From Actinomycetes bacterium (GTDB taxonomy: Bacteria; Actinomycetota; CALGFH01), in contig DASYUT010000186.1 in NCBI GenBank assembly GCA_036000965.1, positions 16,840 to 80,839 of the forward strand: a stretch of DNA of 64,000 nt, read 5' to 3'. The notes under the pieces were generated by a model. The model did no database searches and was not told the origin of the DNA. It was given only the letters and a program-made list of their open reading frames with translations. Of this stretch, positions 1 through 9,354 are shown one piece after another. Every line of letters begins with the position of its first letter. Positions within the stretch are counted from its first letter, which is position 1. Position numbers and translations under genes: made by a program.

Positions 1-2
1 TG

Positions 3-605
3 GCCCCCCACCGACCCGGGCGCGAGCTCGATGGGCCGGGGGAGCGCGAGCGGCTCCTGCTGGTGGACGCCGACCTGCTCGACCCCGGCGGGGTGGGGCG
101 TGCGGTCGAAGCCGCCGCCTCGGACGAGCGGGCGCCCCTCCGGGCCGTGGTCAACCTGGTCGGCGGGTACGCGGGCGGCACGCCGCTGCACGAGACGCCG
201 CCCGAGGAGTTCGAGCGCATGCTCACCCTCAACCTGCGGCCTACCTTCCTGGTCACCCGGGCCAGCATTCCCCACCTGCTCGCCGGGGGCGGCGGCGCGA
301 TCGTCTGCGTCTCCTCCCGCGCGGCCGTACGGCCCTTCGGCCGCGCGGCCGGCTACGTGACCGCCAAGGCCGCGGTGCTCGCGTTCGCCCAGGCGGTCGC
401 GGCCGAGTACCGCGGCCAGGGGATCCGCTGCAACGCGGTGCTGCCAAGCGTGATCGACACACCCGCCAACCGGGCCGACCAGCCCGACGCCGACCATTCC
501 CGCTGGGTGGCGCCTGCCGAGGTCGCGCGCGTCATCCACTTCTTCTGCGTGGACGAGTCCCGGCCGACCAGCGGCGCCGCCATCCCCGTCTACGGCCTGG
601 CGTAG
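3..605 (+). CDS. SDR-family oxidoreductase, 5' end outside the window
   Basis: The reading frame is open from the first bases of the window to a TAG stop at 603-605, so the N-terminus with the nucleotide-binding glycine motif lies outside. What is present is the C-terminal two thirds of a short-chain dehydrogenase/reductase. It has NLVGGY where family members have the NNAG-like motif, a catalytic triad of serine (VSS) followed by YVTAK, and PSVIDTPANR after the last strand of the Rossmann core. Soluble NAD(P)-dependent oxidoreductase is the safe description; the substrate cannot be read from the sequence. A GTG at 63 could be mistaken for a start, but the conserved frame runs upstream of it. 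The next gene begins 156 bases downstream, so there is no evident coupling. Confidence 0.85.
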   Translation, partial: APHRPGRELDGPGERERLLLVDADLLDPGGVGRAVEAAASDERAPLRAVVNLVGGYAGGTPLHETPPEEFERMLTLNLRPTFLVTRASIPHLLAGGGGAIVCVSSRAAVRPFGRAAGYVTAKAAVLAFAQAVAAEYRGQGIRCNAVLPSVIDTPANRADQPDADHSRWVAPAEVARVIHFFCVDESRPTSGAAIPVYGLA

Positions 606-761
606 CGACCCGGCCGGCCGTACCCGGGCCCGGTGCCGAGGTGGCCGCCGGGGGTCCGGCCGCCGCCACCTGACCGGCGGCTGGTTCCCTCAGATCGGGC
701 CGGGGGATGCCGACTGAAGGGTTGCGGCGGCACGCCGCCAGGACCCGGAGGACGGACACCG

Positions 762-1043
762 ATGATCGTCGTGACACGCTTCCACGGGTCGGCGATGGCC
801 TTGAACTGCGACCTGATCGAGCGCGCGGAAGCGACCCCGGACACGGTCGTGACCCTGGTCGACGGGCGCAGGTACGTCATCCAGGAGAGCGTCGACGAGG
901 TCGTCCAGAAGGTGCGCGAGTTCCGGGCCTCCGTGGTCGTGCTGGCCCACCACCTCGACCTGGCGCCGGCCGCGTGCCCGCCTGGGCAACAGCGAGGCGG
1001 GCACGGGCCGGCGCTGCACGCGGTGCCCGACCCCGACGCCTGA
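762..1043 (+). CDS. FlbD-like small protein
   Basis: The 93-residue product begins MIVVTRFHGSAMALN and continues with CDLIERAEATPDTVVTL, which fits the flagellar FlbD family pattern (MI.VTR.NG...LN.DLIE.IE.TPDT.ITL). FlbD proteins are about 60-80 residues and normally sit in flagellar operons, where their role is poorly understood. The family-like part covers roughly residues 1-67. The remaining 25 residues are a Gly/Pro/His-rich tail outside the family. I chose the ATG at 762 because GGAGGA lies 8-13 bases upstream and the family match begins exactly there; an upstream start at 633 would add low-complexity residues. No flagellar gene is visible in the window, so a flagellar role is doubtful. 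Confidence 0.72.
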   Translation: MIVVTRFHGSAMALNCDLIERAEATPDTVVTLVDGRRYVIQESVDEVVQKVREFRASVVVLAHHLDLAPAACPPGQQRGGHGPALHAVPDPDA

Positions 1044-1050
1044 GCGCGGC

Positions 1051-2256
1051 TCACACCGTGCGCAGGGCGTCCGTGGGCGACATGCGGGCCGCCCGCATGG
1101 CCGGGTAGAGGCCGGCCACGGCGCCGATCACGAGGGCGGCGGCCAGGCCGAGGGTCATGCCCAGGGCGGGCACCACCACCGTCCAGGAGCGGCTGGCGGC
1201 GTAGCCACCCGTGACGAGCGCCCCGGCCGCGACGCCGGCGAGGCCGCCGAGCAGCGACAGCAGCAGCGCCTCGGCCAGGAACTGCACGCCGACGTGGCGC
1301 CGGGTCGCACCCAGGGCGCGGCGCAGCCCGATCTCGGAGCGCCGCTCGAGCACCGAGATCACCATCACGTTGGCGATGCCGACCCCGCCGACGAGCAGCG
1401 CGACCGCGCCCAGCCCGAGCAGCAGCGAGGTGAACGCGGTGTTGGCCGCGGCCCGGGCCGCGAGCGCGTCCGACGGCCGGCTCACCTGCACCTCGTTGGG
1501 GTTCTCGGGGTTGACGGTGGCGGCCAGGACGTCGCGCACCGCCTCGACCGAGTCCGGGTCGGAACGCACGTAGACCGTGCCCGGCGAGCCGTCGAAGCCG
1601 AGCAGCGACTCCGCCACCGGGAAGCCGACCAGCGCGGCCCGGTCGATCTCGGGCGCGAGGGCGACCGGGTCGAGGACGCCGACGACCGTGAACCAGCGGC
1701 CCCCCAGCCAGACCTGGGCGCCCACCCGGTCGATGCCGAGCCGCTCGGCCGTCTTGGCCCCGAGCACGACCGCCGGGTAGCGTGCGGTCGCGCCGTTCAG
1801 GAAGGCGCCTCTGGCGACCGTGCCGCCGAGCGAGTCGAGCAGGTGCGTGTCGGCCGCGAGCACACTGATCCCGCCGGTCTCGGCCTTCGGGATCTTGTCG
1901 GTGCGGCGCACGCTGGCGTCGACGTTCCCGGTCGCGGCGACGCCCTGCACCGGGTTGACCCGCCCGACCATGCCGACCGACTCCTTGGGCAGCTTGGCGT
2001 CGTCGCCCCCGAAGGTCTGCCCTGGCCTGACCGTGAGCAGGTTGGTGCCGAGCCGGTCGAGCTGGGCGAGCAGGTCGGCCCTGCTCGACTCCGAGATGCC
2101 GAGCACCGCCACCATGGCGGCGATGCCGATGGCGATGCCGAGCGCGGACAGCGCCGCCCGCAGCCTGCGGGTGCGCAGGCCGATGCTGCCGACGCTCACG
2201 AGGTCGCGCGGGTGCAGGCGGCTCGCGGCCGGGCTCCCCCTGGACGTGCGGATCAT
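1051..2256 (-). CDS. ABC transporter permease, MacB/FtsX type
   Basis: This 401-residue membrane protein has the MacB/FtsX layout. One transmembrane helix lies near residues 30-52 (ALSALGIAIGIAAMVAVLG), followed by a large extracytoplasmic domain of about 200 residues. Three further helices lie near the C-terminus, after the NVMVISVLERRSEIGLRRAL segment typical of the FtsX domain. It should work with the ATPase encoded just upstream and the adaptor before that, as a MacAB-type exporter or envelope-stress module. The ATG at 2256 is preferred over a GTG 21 bases upstream because AGGAGGTGAAGCG immediately precedes it. It is the last gene of a four-gene minus-strand operon, 70 bases after the ATPase stop. 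The exported substrate is unknown. Confidence 0.88.
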   Translation of the reverse strand: MIRTSRGSPAASRLHPRDLVSVGSIGLRTRRLRAALSALGIAIGIAAMVAVLGISESSRADLLAQLDRLGTNLLTVRPGQTFGGDDAKLPKESVGMVGRVNPVQGVAATGNVDASVRRTDKIPKAETGGISVLAADTHLLDSLGGTVARGAFLNGATARYPAVVLGAKTAERLGIDRVGAQVWLGGRWFTVVGVLDPVALAPEIDRAALVGFPVAESLLGFDGSPGTVYVRSDPDSVEAVRDVLAATVNPENPNEVQVSRPSDALAARAAANTAFTSLLLGLGAVALLVGGVGIANVMVISVLERRSEIGLRRALGATRRHVGVQFLAEALLLSLLGGLAGVAAGALVTGGYAASRSWTVVVPALGMTLGLAAALVIGAVAGLYPAMRAARMSPTDALRTV

Positions 2257-2326
2257 CGCTTCACCTCCTGCCGACACTCAACCTGGAAGCTCATTGCCAG
2301 CCCGACCACCCGGCTGGACGCGTGGA

Positions 2327-3135
<809 letters not shown>

Positions 3136-3139
<4 letters not shown>

Positions 3140-4404
3140 TGGGGCACCACGACCTGCATGCCCTCAGCGAGGCCGGTGCCGCTGACCTCGACGAGGCCGT
3201 CGGCGAAGGTGCCCAGGCGCACCCCGAGCAGGCGCCGGGCGCCGCCTTCGTCCACCTCGACCGCGTAGCCGCCCTCGCTGAGGGCGAGCAGCGCGTTCAC
3301 GGGCACGGCGAGCACGCCCTTGCGGGTCTGGGTGGTGATCCGTACGTCGACCGGGGCCTTGTCCAGGTCGGGGGCGTCCGAGGGGCGGTCGAGGGAGACG
3401 GTCACCGCGACCGTTGCCGACCCGTCGGAGCCGCCGCCACCGGCGCCCGAGCCGTCGTCGCTCGCAGTCGCCACCTTGCCGACCTTGACCACCTTGCCGG
3501 TGGTCGTCCGGCCGTCGGGCAGGTCGACGTCGACCGCGTCCCCGGCCTTCACGTAGGCCTGCCTGGTCGCGTCGAGGTCGACGGTGACCTGCTTGCTCGT
3601 GGAGGTGACCTCCATCACCTGCCCGCCGGGCCCGACCGAGGCGCCCAGGCTCGTCTTGAGGCTGCCGACCCGTACCGGGCCGGAGGCCAGCACGACGTCC
3701 CCCGGGTCGAACGTGCCCGTCTGCTCGAGCCCCTGCGCCTTCTGCCAGCGCTTCACGGCCGCCCTGGTGGCCGCGGTGAAGTGCTGGTCCACGGTCATCT
3801 CGTGGTCGGGGTCGTGGCCGAGGGCGGCCAGGTTCCGCTCGAGCTGGGCGACGTCCGGCCCGTCGTCGACGCCGCTGGAGAGTGCCCGCCAGAACGGGAT
3901 CCTGCCGTAGAACAGGGGGACCGGCTCGTTGTCGACCCGGTAGAGGTTCTGCCCGCGCTTCCGCACCCTACCCTCGGCAGCCAGGCCGGTGACGGTGCCC
4001 TGGCGGCCGGTGAGGACCGTCTGGGCATCGCCGTAGCCGAGCGTGCCGCTCACCGCCTCCTGGGCCTTGAGGTCGCGCTTGACCACGGCCGCGGTCGTGG
4101 TGGACCTGGGCTGGCCCGCGGCATCCGCGCCGCCGTCGCCCGAGCCCCGGCGCGCGGCCACCCAGGCCACCGCCGCGGCCACCACCACGACGGCCAGCGC
4201 GAGCGCGGCCAGCCGGCGAGCGGCCCGGCCCCGGCGGGGCGCGGCCGGCCGGCCGCCCCCTTGGCCGGCGGGGCCGTGGCCGTCGAGCACGGGCGGCTCG
4301 GACGGCAGGCGGGCGTCGACGTCGGCGGGCGCGGTCCGGGTGTCGAGCGCCCCGGCCTCGCCGCCCGTGCGCGCACCCGAGTCGGCGGTCCCGCCGGCGC
4401 TCAC
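3136..4404 (-). CDS. Membrane-anchored adaptor with peptidoglycan-binding domain, MacA/HlyD-like
   Basis: The 422-residue protein has a Pro/Gly-rich cytoplasmic N-terminus, one transmembrane helix at about residues 65-84, then an extracytoplasmic part. Near residues 165-235 there is a PG_binding_1-like segment ([13 protein letters not shown] ... [11 protein letters not shown]). It is followed by a beta-rich region ([27 protein letters not shown]) and a C-terminal barrel typical of HlyD/MacA adaptors. It probably links the ABC exporter to the cell wall. The GTG at 4404 is chosen because it overlaps the stop of the preceding lipoprotein gene (GTGA) and has GGAGG seven bases upstream; a longer frame upstream only shadows that gene. 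Its own stop overlaps the ATPase start. The mechanism in a Gram-positive envelope is inferred. Confidence 0.85.
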
Positions 4405-5063
4405 CGGGTGCCTCCGGTGTCCTCGGCCTTCGCGGCGAGCTTGGGCATGAGCGACTGGCAAGCCTGCTCGGCCTCCTTGAACTTCGACGAGTCGGGGCCG
4501 GCGGCCTTGCCGTCCTGGACCACCAGCCCGCCGTCGGGCGACGGGTCGGGCATGTCGATGCCGTGCTCCCGCATGCACCTGGCGAACTTCAGCATCTGGT
4601 CCTGCATCTTCGGGTCGGGCTGGCGCGGCCCCTCGCCGCCGTTCTGGAGGTGCTGCTGGCACGCCTGGTGGGCGGTCTTCAGCTTGTTGGGGTCGGCCGG
4701 CTTGCCGCCCCGCTCGCCGACCTCCATCTTCATGAGGCCGTTACCGTCGACCTTCGGGTCGGGCATGTCGATCCCGTGCTGGCGCATGCACTTGGCGAAG
4801 TCGATGGCGCTCTGCTGGGCGTCCTTCTTCTCGCCCGCCTTCGTGCCGGTGTCGGGCTGCTTGGCTTTGCTCGCCTGGCTGAGGCTCGCGACCCCGCTGC
4901 CCTTGTCGCCGTCACCGGCGCAGCCGGTCGCAGCGAGGGCAAGCAGCGCGGCGGCGAGCACCGCGACGACGGCCACCCGGCCCCGGCCGCTCCGGCCCCA
5001 GCCGACCCGGCCCCGGCCGACCCGGCCCCGGCCAGGCGGCCAGCGGTTCGTCCCTGTCTTCAT
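4401..5063 (-). CDS. Lipoprotein with two CMRxHGIDMPDP repeats
   Basis: A 220-residue secreted lipoprotein. It has an Arg/Gly-rich N-terminal region, a hydrophobic stretch AVVAVLAAALLALAATG and a lipobox ending at a cysteine (ATGCAG). The mature part carries two related units of about 70 residues, each containing FA[KR]CMR[QE]HGIDMPDP and a later Ala-Cys-Gln (HQACQQ, EQACQS). Four conserved cysteines, two per unit, suggest disulfides or metal binding outside the cell. Proteins with this motif are often found in actinobacteria beside MacAB-type operons, but I know of no assigned function. It is first in the export operon, overlapping the adaptor gene by four bases, and faces the two-component system across about 225 bp. 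The leader is encoded by short GC-rich repeats. Confidence 0.82.
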   Translation of the reverse strand: MKTGTNRWPPGRGRVGRGRVGWGRSGRGRVAVVAVLAAALLALAATGCAGDGDKGSGVASLSQASKAKQPDTGTKAGEKKDAQQSAIDFAKCMRQHGIDMPDPKVDGNGLMKMEVGERGGKPADPNKLKTAHQACQQHLQNGGEGPRQPDPKMQDQMLKFARCMREHGIDMPDPSPDGGLVVQDGKAAGPDSSKFKEAEQACQSLMPKLAAKAEDTGGTR

Positions 5064-5288
5064 CCTGCGGGTCTCCTCGCTCCGGGGTGCGCCGGTCGCA
5101 CCCGCCGCCGGCAGTCAACGCCAGGTGCCGTAACGCCTCCGTCTCGTGAATGCCTTATGCAGTCGTTACGAGCCGAGGAGCACCGTTGCAGGGCCGGTCG
5201 CCGCCGGCCCTGCCCCCCGGCACGTGCGGCGGCGACCGGTCCAACCCAGCGCGAGGCCGGGAACGAGCGAGGGGAAGGAGCGGTCCGG

Positions 5289-5942
5289 GTGCGCGTGCTC
5301 GTCGTGGAGGACGAGGTCGTGCTGGCCGATGCCGTCGCGCGTGGGCTCAGGCACGAGGGGATGGCGGTGGACGTCAGCCTCGACGGCGCCGACGCGCTCG
5401 AGAAGACGACGCTCAACCGCTACGACGTGGTCGTGCTCGACCGGGACCTGCCCAAGGTGCACGGCGACGAGGTCTGCCGGAAGCTCACCGCGGGCGCGCC
5501 AACGGCCCGCGTGCTCATGCTGACCGCGGCCGGGTCGGTCGACGACCGGGTCGACGGCCTCACCATCGGGGCCGACGACTACCTCGGCAAGCCGTTCGCG
5601 TTCAGCGAGCTGGTGGCCAGGGTCCGGGCACTGGCCAGGCGCACCGGGGAGGCGCTCCCGCCGGTGCTCGAACGGTACGACGTGCGGCTCGACCCGGCCA
5701 GGCGGGAGGCCACCCGGGACGGCCACTTCCTGCACCTGACCAGGAAGGAGTTCGGGGTCCTCGAGGTGCTGCTGGCGGCCGGCGGCGCCGTGGTGAGCGC
5801 CGAGGACCTGCTTGAGCGGGTCTGGGACGAGCACACCGACCCCTTCACCAACACCGTGCGGGTCACCGTGATGAACCTGCGCCGCAAGCTCGGCCGGCCC
5901 CAGCTCATCGAGACGGTCATCGGCGTGGGGTACCGGCTGTGA
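5289..5942 (+). CDS. OmpR/PhoB-family response regulator
   Basis: 217 residues: receiver domain followed by a winged-helix effector domain. The receiver shows the acidic pair ED at residues 7-8, phosphoacceptor Asp51 (VVVLDRDLP), a conserved threonine (LMLTA) and lysine (YLGKPF). The C-terminal half has the OmpR-type HTH (HLTRKEFGVLEVLL ... NTVRVTVMNLRRKLG ... TVIGVGYRL). The GTG at 5289 has AAGGAG eight bases upstream and starts exactly at the domain (MRVLVVEDE). The gene overlaps the histidine kinase gene by four bases (GTGA), so the two form one operon. Divergent placement from the export operon suggests control of that operon through the shared intergenic region; this is inference. Confidence 0.94.
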   Translation: MRVLVVEDEVVLADAVARGLRHEGMAVDVSLDGADALEKTTLNRYDVVVLDRDLPKVHGDEVCRKLTAGAPTARVLMLTAAGSVDDRVDGLTIGADDYLGKPFAFSELVARVRALARRTGEALPPVLERYDVRLDPARREATRDGHFLHLTRKEFGVLEVLLAAGGAVVSAEDLLERVWDEHTDPFTNTVRVTVMNLRRKLGRPQLIETVIGVGYRL

Positions 5943-7222
5943 CGCCGCCGCCCGGCCTCGAGCGCGCGTGGCCGGCCCGTCTCACGCAGGCCTGGCCCGC
6001 CGTGCGGGTCACGTTCCGTCCCAGCGTGCGGCTGCGGCTCACCCTCCTCTACGGGGGGCTGTTCCTGGCCGCCGGGGCCGGGCTGCTCGCCCTGACCTAC
6101 ACGATCGTACGGGCCAACTTCACGCCCCTGCCCCGGCAGATCGCGTTCCAGGCCGAGCAGTCCTCGCCGGGCACGTCCGCGGAAGGTGTGGTCCAGTTCC
6201 TGCCGTCGGCCCTCGGGGAGAAGGTCACCCCCGACGGCCGCCCGCTGGCCGAGGCGCTGAAAGAGCTCCAGCAGCAGGCTCAGGTGGCCGCGGAGCGGCG
6301 GCTGCTGTACGGGTCCGGGGTGGCCCTGGCCTGCATGGCGCTCGTGTCAGTGGGGCTCGGCTGGGTGGTGGCCGGGCGGGTGCTCCGGCCCCTGCAGGAG
6401 ATCACCGCCACGGCCAAGCGGCTCTCCGGCCAGAACCTGCACGAGCGGATCGACCTGGACCGTCCCGGGGACGAGCTGAAGGAGCTGGCCGACACCTTCG
6501 ACGCGATGCTCGAGCGCTTGGACGCCGCCTTCGAGAGCCAGCGCCGGTTCGTGGCCAACGCCTCCCACGAGCTGCGCACCCCCCTCACCATCGCCCGCAC
6601 CGAGGTCGACGTGGCCCTGGCCAACCCCAAGTCGACCCCGGCCGAGCTGTGGGCCATGGCCGAGCGGGTGCGCGACGCGACCGCCCGCAGCGAGCGCCTG
6701 ATCGAGAGCCTGCTCACCCTGGCCCGCAGCGAGCGCGAGCTGCGGGCCAGGGACGCGGCCGACCTCGCCGAGGCCGCCGGCGACGCGCTCTCCCTGGCCC
6801 GGCGCGACGCCGGGCCGCTCGGGATCGAGGTCACCACCCATCTCGCGCCCGCACCGGTGGCCGGCGACCGGGTCCTGCTCGACCGTCTGGTCGCCAACCT
6901 GGTCGAGAACGCCGTGCGCCACAACCAGCCCGGCGGCTGGCTCGAGGTCGCCACCGGAAGGGAGCGGAGCGCCTGGCCGGGCTCCCGGGGCGCGGCGTTC
7001 GTGCAGGTCGCCAACGGGGGCGTGCCCATCCCCACGGAGCAGGTGACCTCGTTGTTCGAGCCGTTCCAGCGGCTGACCGGCCGCACCGCCTCGGCCGACG
7101 GCGCCGGCCTCGGCCTGTCGATCGTCCGCTCGGTCGCCAAGGCCCACGGTGGGGAGGCGCTGGCTCGCGCCCTCCCGCACGGCGGCCTCGAGGTGACCGT
7201 GCGCCTGCCCGCCTCGGGCTGA
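5939..7222 (+). CDS. Sensor histidine kinase, partner of the OmpR-type regulator
   Basis: 427 residues. Transmembrane helices lie at about 34-56 and 124-146, enclosing a short extracytoplasmic sensor loop of about 65 residues. A HAMP linker (about 147-199) and a HisKA domain with phosphoacceptor His210 in ANASHELRTPLTIAR follow. The HATPase domain has N-box NLVENAVRHN and G-box GAGLGLSIVRSVAKAHGG. All catalytic motifs are present. It starts with GTG inside the stop of the response-regulator gene. Such kinases with small sensor loops beside MacAB-type transporters often respond to envelope stress or peptide antibiotics, which would fit here but is not shown. A palindromic repeat array begins two bases after the stop. 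Confidence 0.94.
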   Translation: MTPPPGLERAWPARLTQAWPAVRVTFRPSVRLRLTLLYGGLFLAAGAGLLALTYTIVRANFTPLPRQIAFQAEQSSPGTSAEGVVQFLPSALGEKVTPDGRPLAEALKELQQQAQVAAERRLLYGSGVALACMALVSVGLGWVVAGRVLRPLQEITATAKRLSGQNLHERIDLDRPGDELKELADTFDAMLERLDAAFESQRRFVANASHELRTPLTIARTEVDVALANPKSTPAELWAMAERVRDATARSERLIESLLTLARSERELRARDAADLAEAAGDALSLARRDAGPLGIEVTTHLAPAPVAGDRVLLDRLVANLVENAVRHNQPGGWLEVATGRERSAWPGSRGAAFVQVANGGVPIPTEQVTSLFEPFQRLTGRTASADGAGLGLSIVRSVAKAHGGEALARALPHGGLEVTVRLPASG

Positions 7223-7223
7223 C

Positions 7224-7380
7224 CCCAGAATCCGGGAAGCTCCTGGCAGCAGAATCCAGGAAGCTCCTGGCAGCAGGCCCGACCCCGTAACCAGGAAGCC
7301 CCTGGCAGCAGACCCGACCCCGGATCAGGAAGCCCCTGGCAGCAGAGCTGACCCCTGGATCCAGGAACCTCCTGGCAGCG
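7224..7380. repeat. Five-unit palindromic tandem array
   Basis: Five imperfect units have cores resembling CCAGGAAGCTCCTGG at 7232-7246, 7256-7270, 7291-7305, 7325-7339 and 7361-7375. Start-to-start distances are 24, 35, 34 and 36 bp, and each core is followed by CAGC. The core is self-complementary (CCAGGA / TCCTGG), so each unit can form a small hairpin. The array fills most of the gap between the histidine kinase and the SDR gene. It could act as an RNA-processing or termination region, or be a plain minisatellite. Confidence 0.88.
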
Positions 7381-7499
7381 GGCCTGCCGCCCACGGCGTG
7401 GCCTTGTCGATCAGGGCCGGAACCCCTACGTTGAGGTTCGAGGCCCGCGGGGCCGGGCTGCCCGGGCCCGCCTCCTGGCCCGAAGGGAAGCGTGCACCA

Positions 7500-8438
7500 G
7501 TGGCCGACGAGGTCGCGATCGTCACAGGGGGAGGCCGCGGGATCGGGGCGGCCGTGGCCCGGCGGCTCGGGCGTGACGGTTTCGCCGTGGTGGTGGCCGA
7601 CTCGGGCGCGGCCCTTGACGGCAGCGGCACCGACCCGGAGCCGGCCGCCCGCGTGGCCGGGAAGATCGGCGCGGAGGGCGGCACCGCGCGGGCGCTGCCC
7701 GTGGACGTCACCGACCCCTCGGGCGTGGAGGCGATCGCGGTCGCAGCCGCCGAGCTGGGCCGGGCCGCCGCGCTGGTCCACGCGGCCGGCAACCTGGCCG
7801 ACCGCTCGCTGGCCAAGCTCACGCCCCAGGCGTGGCGCTCGGTGCTTGCGGTGCACCTGGACGCCGCGTTCGCGTGCGTGCGGGCCGTGTGGCCGGCGCT
7901 CAAGGAATCGGGCCGGGGCCGCGTGGTGCTGGTCGGCGGGGCGGCCGGCCTGGTGGGCGCGGTCGGCCAGGCCAACTACGCGACGGCCAAGGCCGGGCTG
8001 CTCGGCCTCATGCGCGTGCTCGCCCTGGAGGGGGCCAGGTCCGGGGTCACCGCCAACCTCGTGCTGCCGTTCGCCTACACCCGCATGACCGAGTCGATCC
8101 CGCCGGCCACGCCCAGGCTCGAGGCCTACCTGCGCGACGCCCACCGCGCCAGGCCCGAGGACGCCGCCCCGCTGCTGGCCTGGCTCTGCTCGCCCGACGG
8201 CGGCCGGGTCACCGGGCAGGTGCTCGGCATCCGCGGCGGCGAGCTGCTCGTCTGGTCGCAGCCGCGGCCGGTCGCCCGGCTCGTGGCCGAGGGCGGCTGG
8301 ACCCGGGAGACGCTCGACAGCCTGGCCGAGCCGCCGCTGGCCGCGCACTTCACCCCGCTCGAGGACGAGTTCGACCTGTTCGGCGGCCCGCCCGTGCCGG
8401 TGCGTTCCCTTGACGACACGACCGGTACGTTCCCTTGA
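7500..8438 (+). CDS. SDR-family protein lacking the canonical catalytic serine
   Basis: 312 residues. The dinucleotide-binding motif TGGGRGIG is at residues 9-16, the AAGN strand motif follows, and YATAK is the Tyr-Lys pair. The segment that normally contributes the catalytic serine reads VVLVGGAAGLVG, so the usual ISS serine is glycine. The last 70 or so residues extend beyond the SDR fold, as seen in long SDRs acting on acyl-CoA or acyl-carrier substrates. The GTG at 7500 is chosen because it has a GGGAAG Shine-Dalgarno-like sequence and begins directly before the first strand. It leads a plus-strand group with a di-iron protein, a bicupin dioxygenase and a CoA ligase, suggesting a step in aromatic-acid breakdown. 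The final codons and stop lie within a tandem repeat array. Confidence 0.85.
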   Translation: MADEVAIVTGGGRGIGAAVARRLGRDGFAVVVADSGAALDGSGTDPEPAARVAGKIGAEGGTARALPVDVTDPSGVEAIAVAAAELGRAAALVHAAGNLADRSLAKLTPQAWRSVLAVHLDAAFACVRAVWPALKESGRGRVVLVGGAAGLVGAVGQANYATAKAGLLGLMRVLALEGARSGVTANLVLPFAYTRMTESIPPATPRLEAYLRDAHRARPEDAAPLLAWLCSPDGGRVTGQVLGIRGGELLVWSQPRPVARLVAEGGWTRETLDSLAEPPLAAHFTPLEDEFDLFGGPPVPVRSLDDTTGTFP

Positions 8439-8545
8439 CGACACGACCGCCGCGCCCCTGATGACACGACCGCCGGCCGCGCCCCCCGACGACACGACCG
8501 CCGCGGTCCCCGCGACACGACCGCCGCGACCCTGACGATACGAAA
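8412..8545. repeat. GACGACACGACCG tandem array
   Basis: Six imperfect units begin near 8412, 8437, 8460, 8488, 8512 and 8534. Each is based on GACGACACGACCG followed by a GC-rich spacer, with a period of 22-28 bp. The first unit codes for the end of the SDR protein (DDTTG), the SDR stop codon is at 8436-8438, and the last unit runs into the ribosome-binding region of the next gene. Confidence 0.88.
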
Positions 8546-8556
8546 GGATCCAGGCG

Positions 8557-9285
8557 ATGGGCACGACCGACGTGGCCAGCCCGTTCCAGGGCATGGTCAC
8601 CGGGCCCGACGAGGCCAGGCAGCTCCCTGCCGAGTACATCACCGCGGTCGGCAAGGTGATCCTCAGCCACTGCCGCAACGAGCTGGCCGGGGCCGAGCTG
8701 TTCGACGAGCCCGCCATCGCCCTGGCCGGGCAGCCCAACGAGAAGTACCTGGCTTGCCGCATCGCCATGGAGGAGTACGGCCACCACCTCAAGTTCACCG
8801 CCCTGGCCCGGGCCCTGGGCCTGCCCGAGCAGGAGGGGGCCAGGCACCTGTCGATCTTCGACCTGCCCATGACGAACTGGACCGACTTCCTGGTCATCAA
8901 GGGGCTGGCCGACCTGGCTGAGGTCGTGCAGATGGAGGACCTGCTGGCCTGCACCTACACCCCGCTGCGGGACCTGGCCGCGGCGCTGATGCCCGAGGAG
9001 CGGTTCCACACCAGCTTCGGGCAGTCCCGGCTGCGGCAGGCGGTCAAGACCGAGGCGGGCCGGGCCGAGGTGCAGGCGTCGATCGACCGGATCTTCCCGG
9101 GGCTGCCGGCGTTCTTCGGGCGCTCCAAGTCGGCCAACAACCAGCTGTTCCGGCGCTGGGGAGTCAAGCAGCGGACCAACGACGAGGTGCGCGCGGACTG
9201 GCTGGAGCGCTCCCGGGCGTTCGTCGAGGGCGACCTCGGGTTGCGGCTGCCCGAGGTCGCGACCACCTACCCGGCCGAGAACTGA
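8557..9285 (+). CDS. Ferritin-like di-iron protein, PaaA-related
   Basis: 242 residues, mostly helical. Paired carboxylate/histidine motifs of a ferritin-like di-iron centre are visible: CRNELAGAE in one helix, then EEYGHHLKF, and later VVQMEDLLA and PEERFHTSFG in a second pair of helices. The pattern E...E..H repeated twice fits the oxygenase family that includes PaaA/PaaC of phenylacetyl-CoA epoxidase. Length is shorter than typical PaaA (about 310). The ATG at 8557 has AAAGGATCC upstream. It lies between an SDR gene and a bicupin dioxygenase, with a PaaK-like ligase next. An O2-dependent hydroxylation or epoxidation of an aromatic acyl-CoA is therefore plausible, but no reductase subunit is nearby and the substrate is unknown. 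Confidence 0.72.
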   Translation: MGTTDVASPFQGMVTGPDEARQLPAEYITAVGKVILSHCRNELAGAELFDEPAIALAGQPNEKYLACRIAMEEYGHHLKFTALARALGLPEQEGARHLSIFDLPMTNWTDFLVIKGLADLAEVVQMEDLLACTYTPLRDLAAALMPEERFHTSFGQSRLRQAVKTEAGRAEVQASIDRIFPGLPAFFGRSKSANNQLFRRWGVKQRTNDEVRADWLERSRAFVEGDLGLRLPEVATTYPAEN

Positions 9286-9354
9286 GCATCCGCACCGATT
9301 GGGGCGGGGGCTCAGGAGCCGGAGGCGGCCGCCCCCGCTGGACAGGAGTTCACC

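Noticed and set aside
633..761. Upstream start for the FlbD-like gene
   Set aside because: The added 43 residues are Pro/Gly/Arg-rich, and the ATG at 762 has a proper ribosome-binding site.
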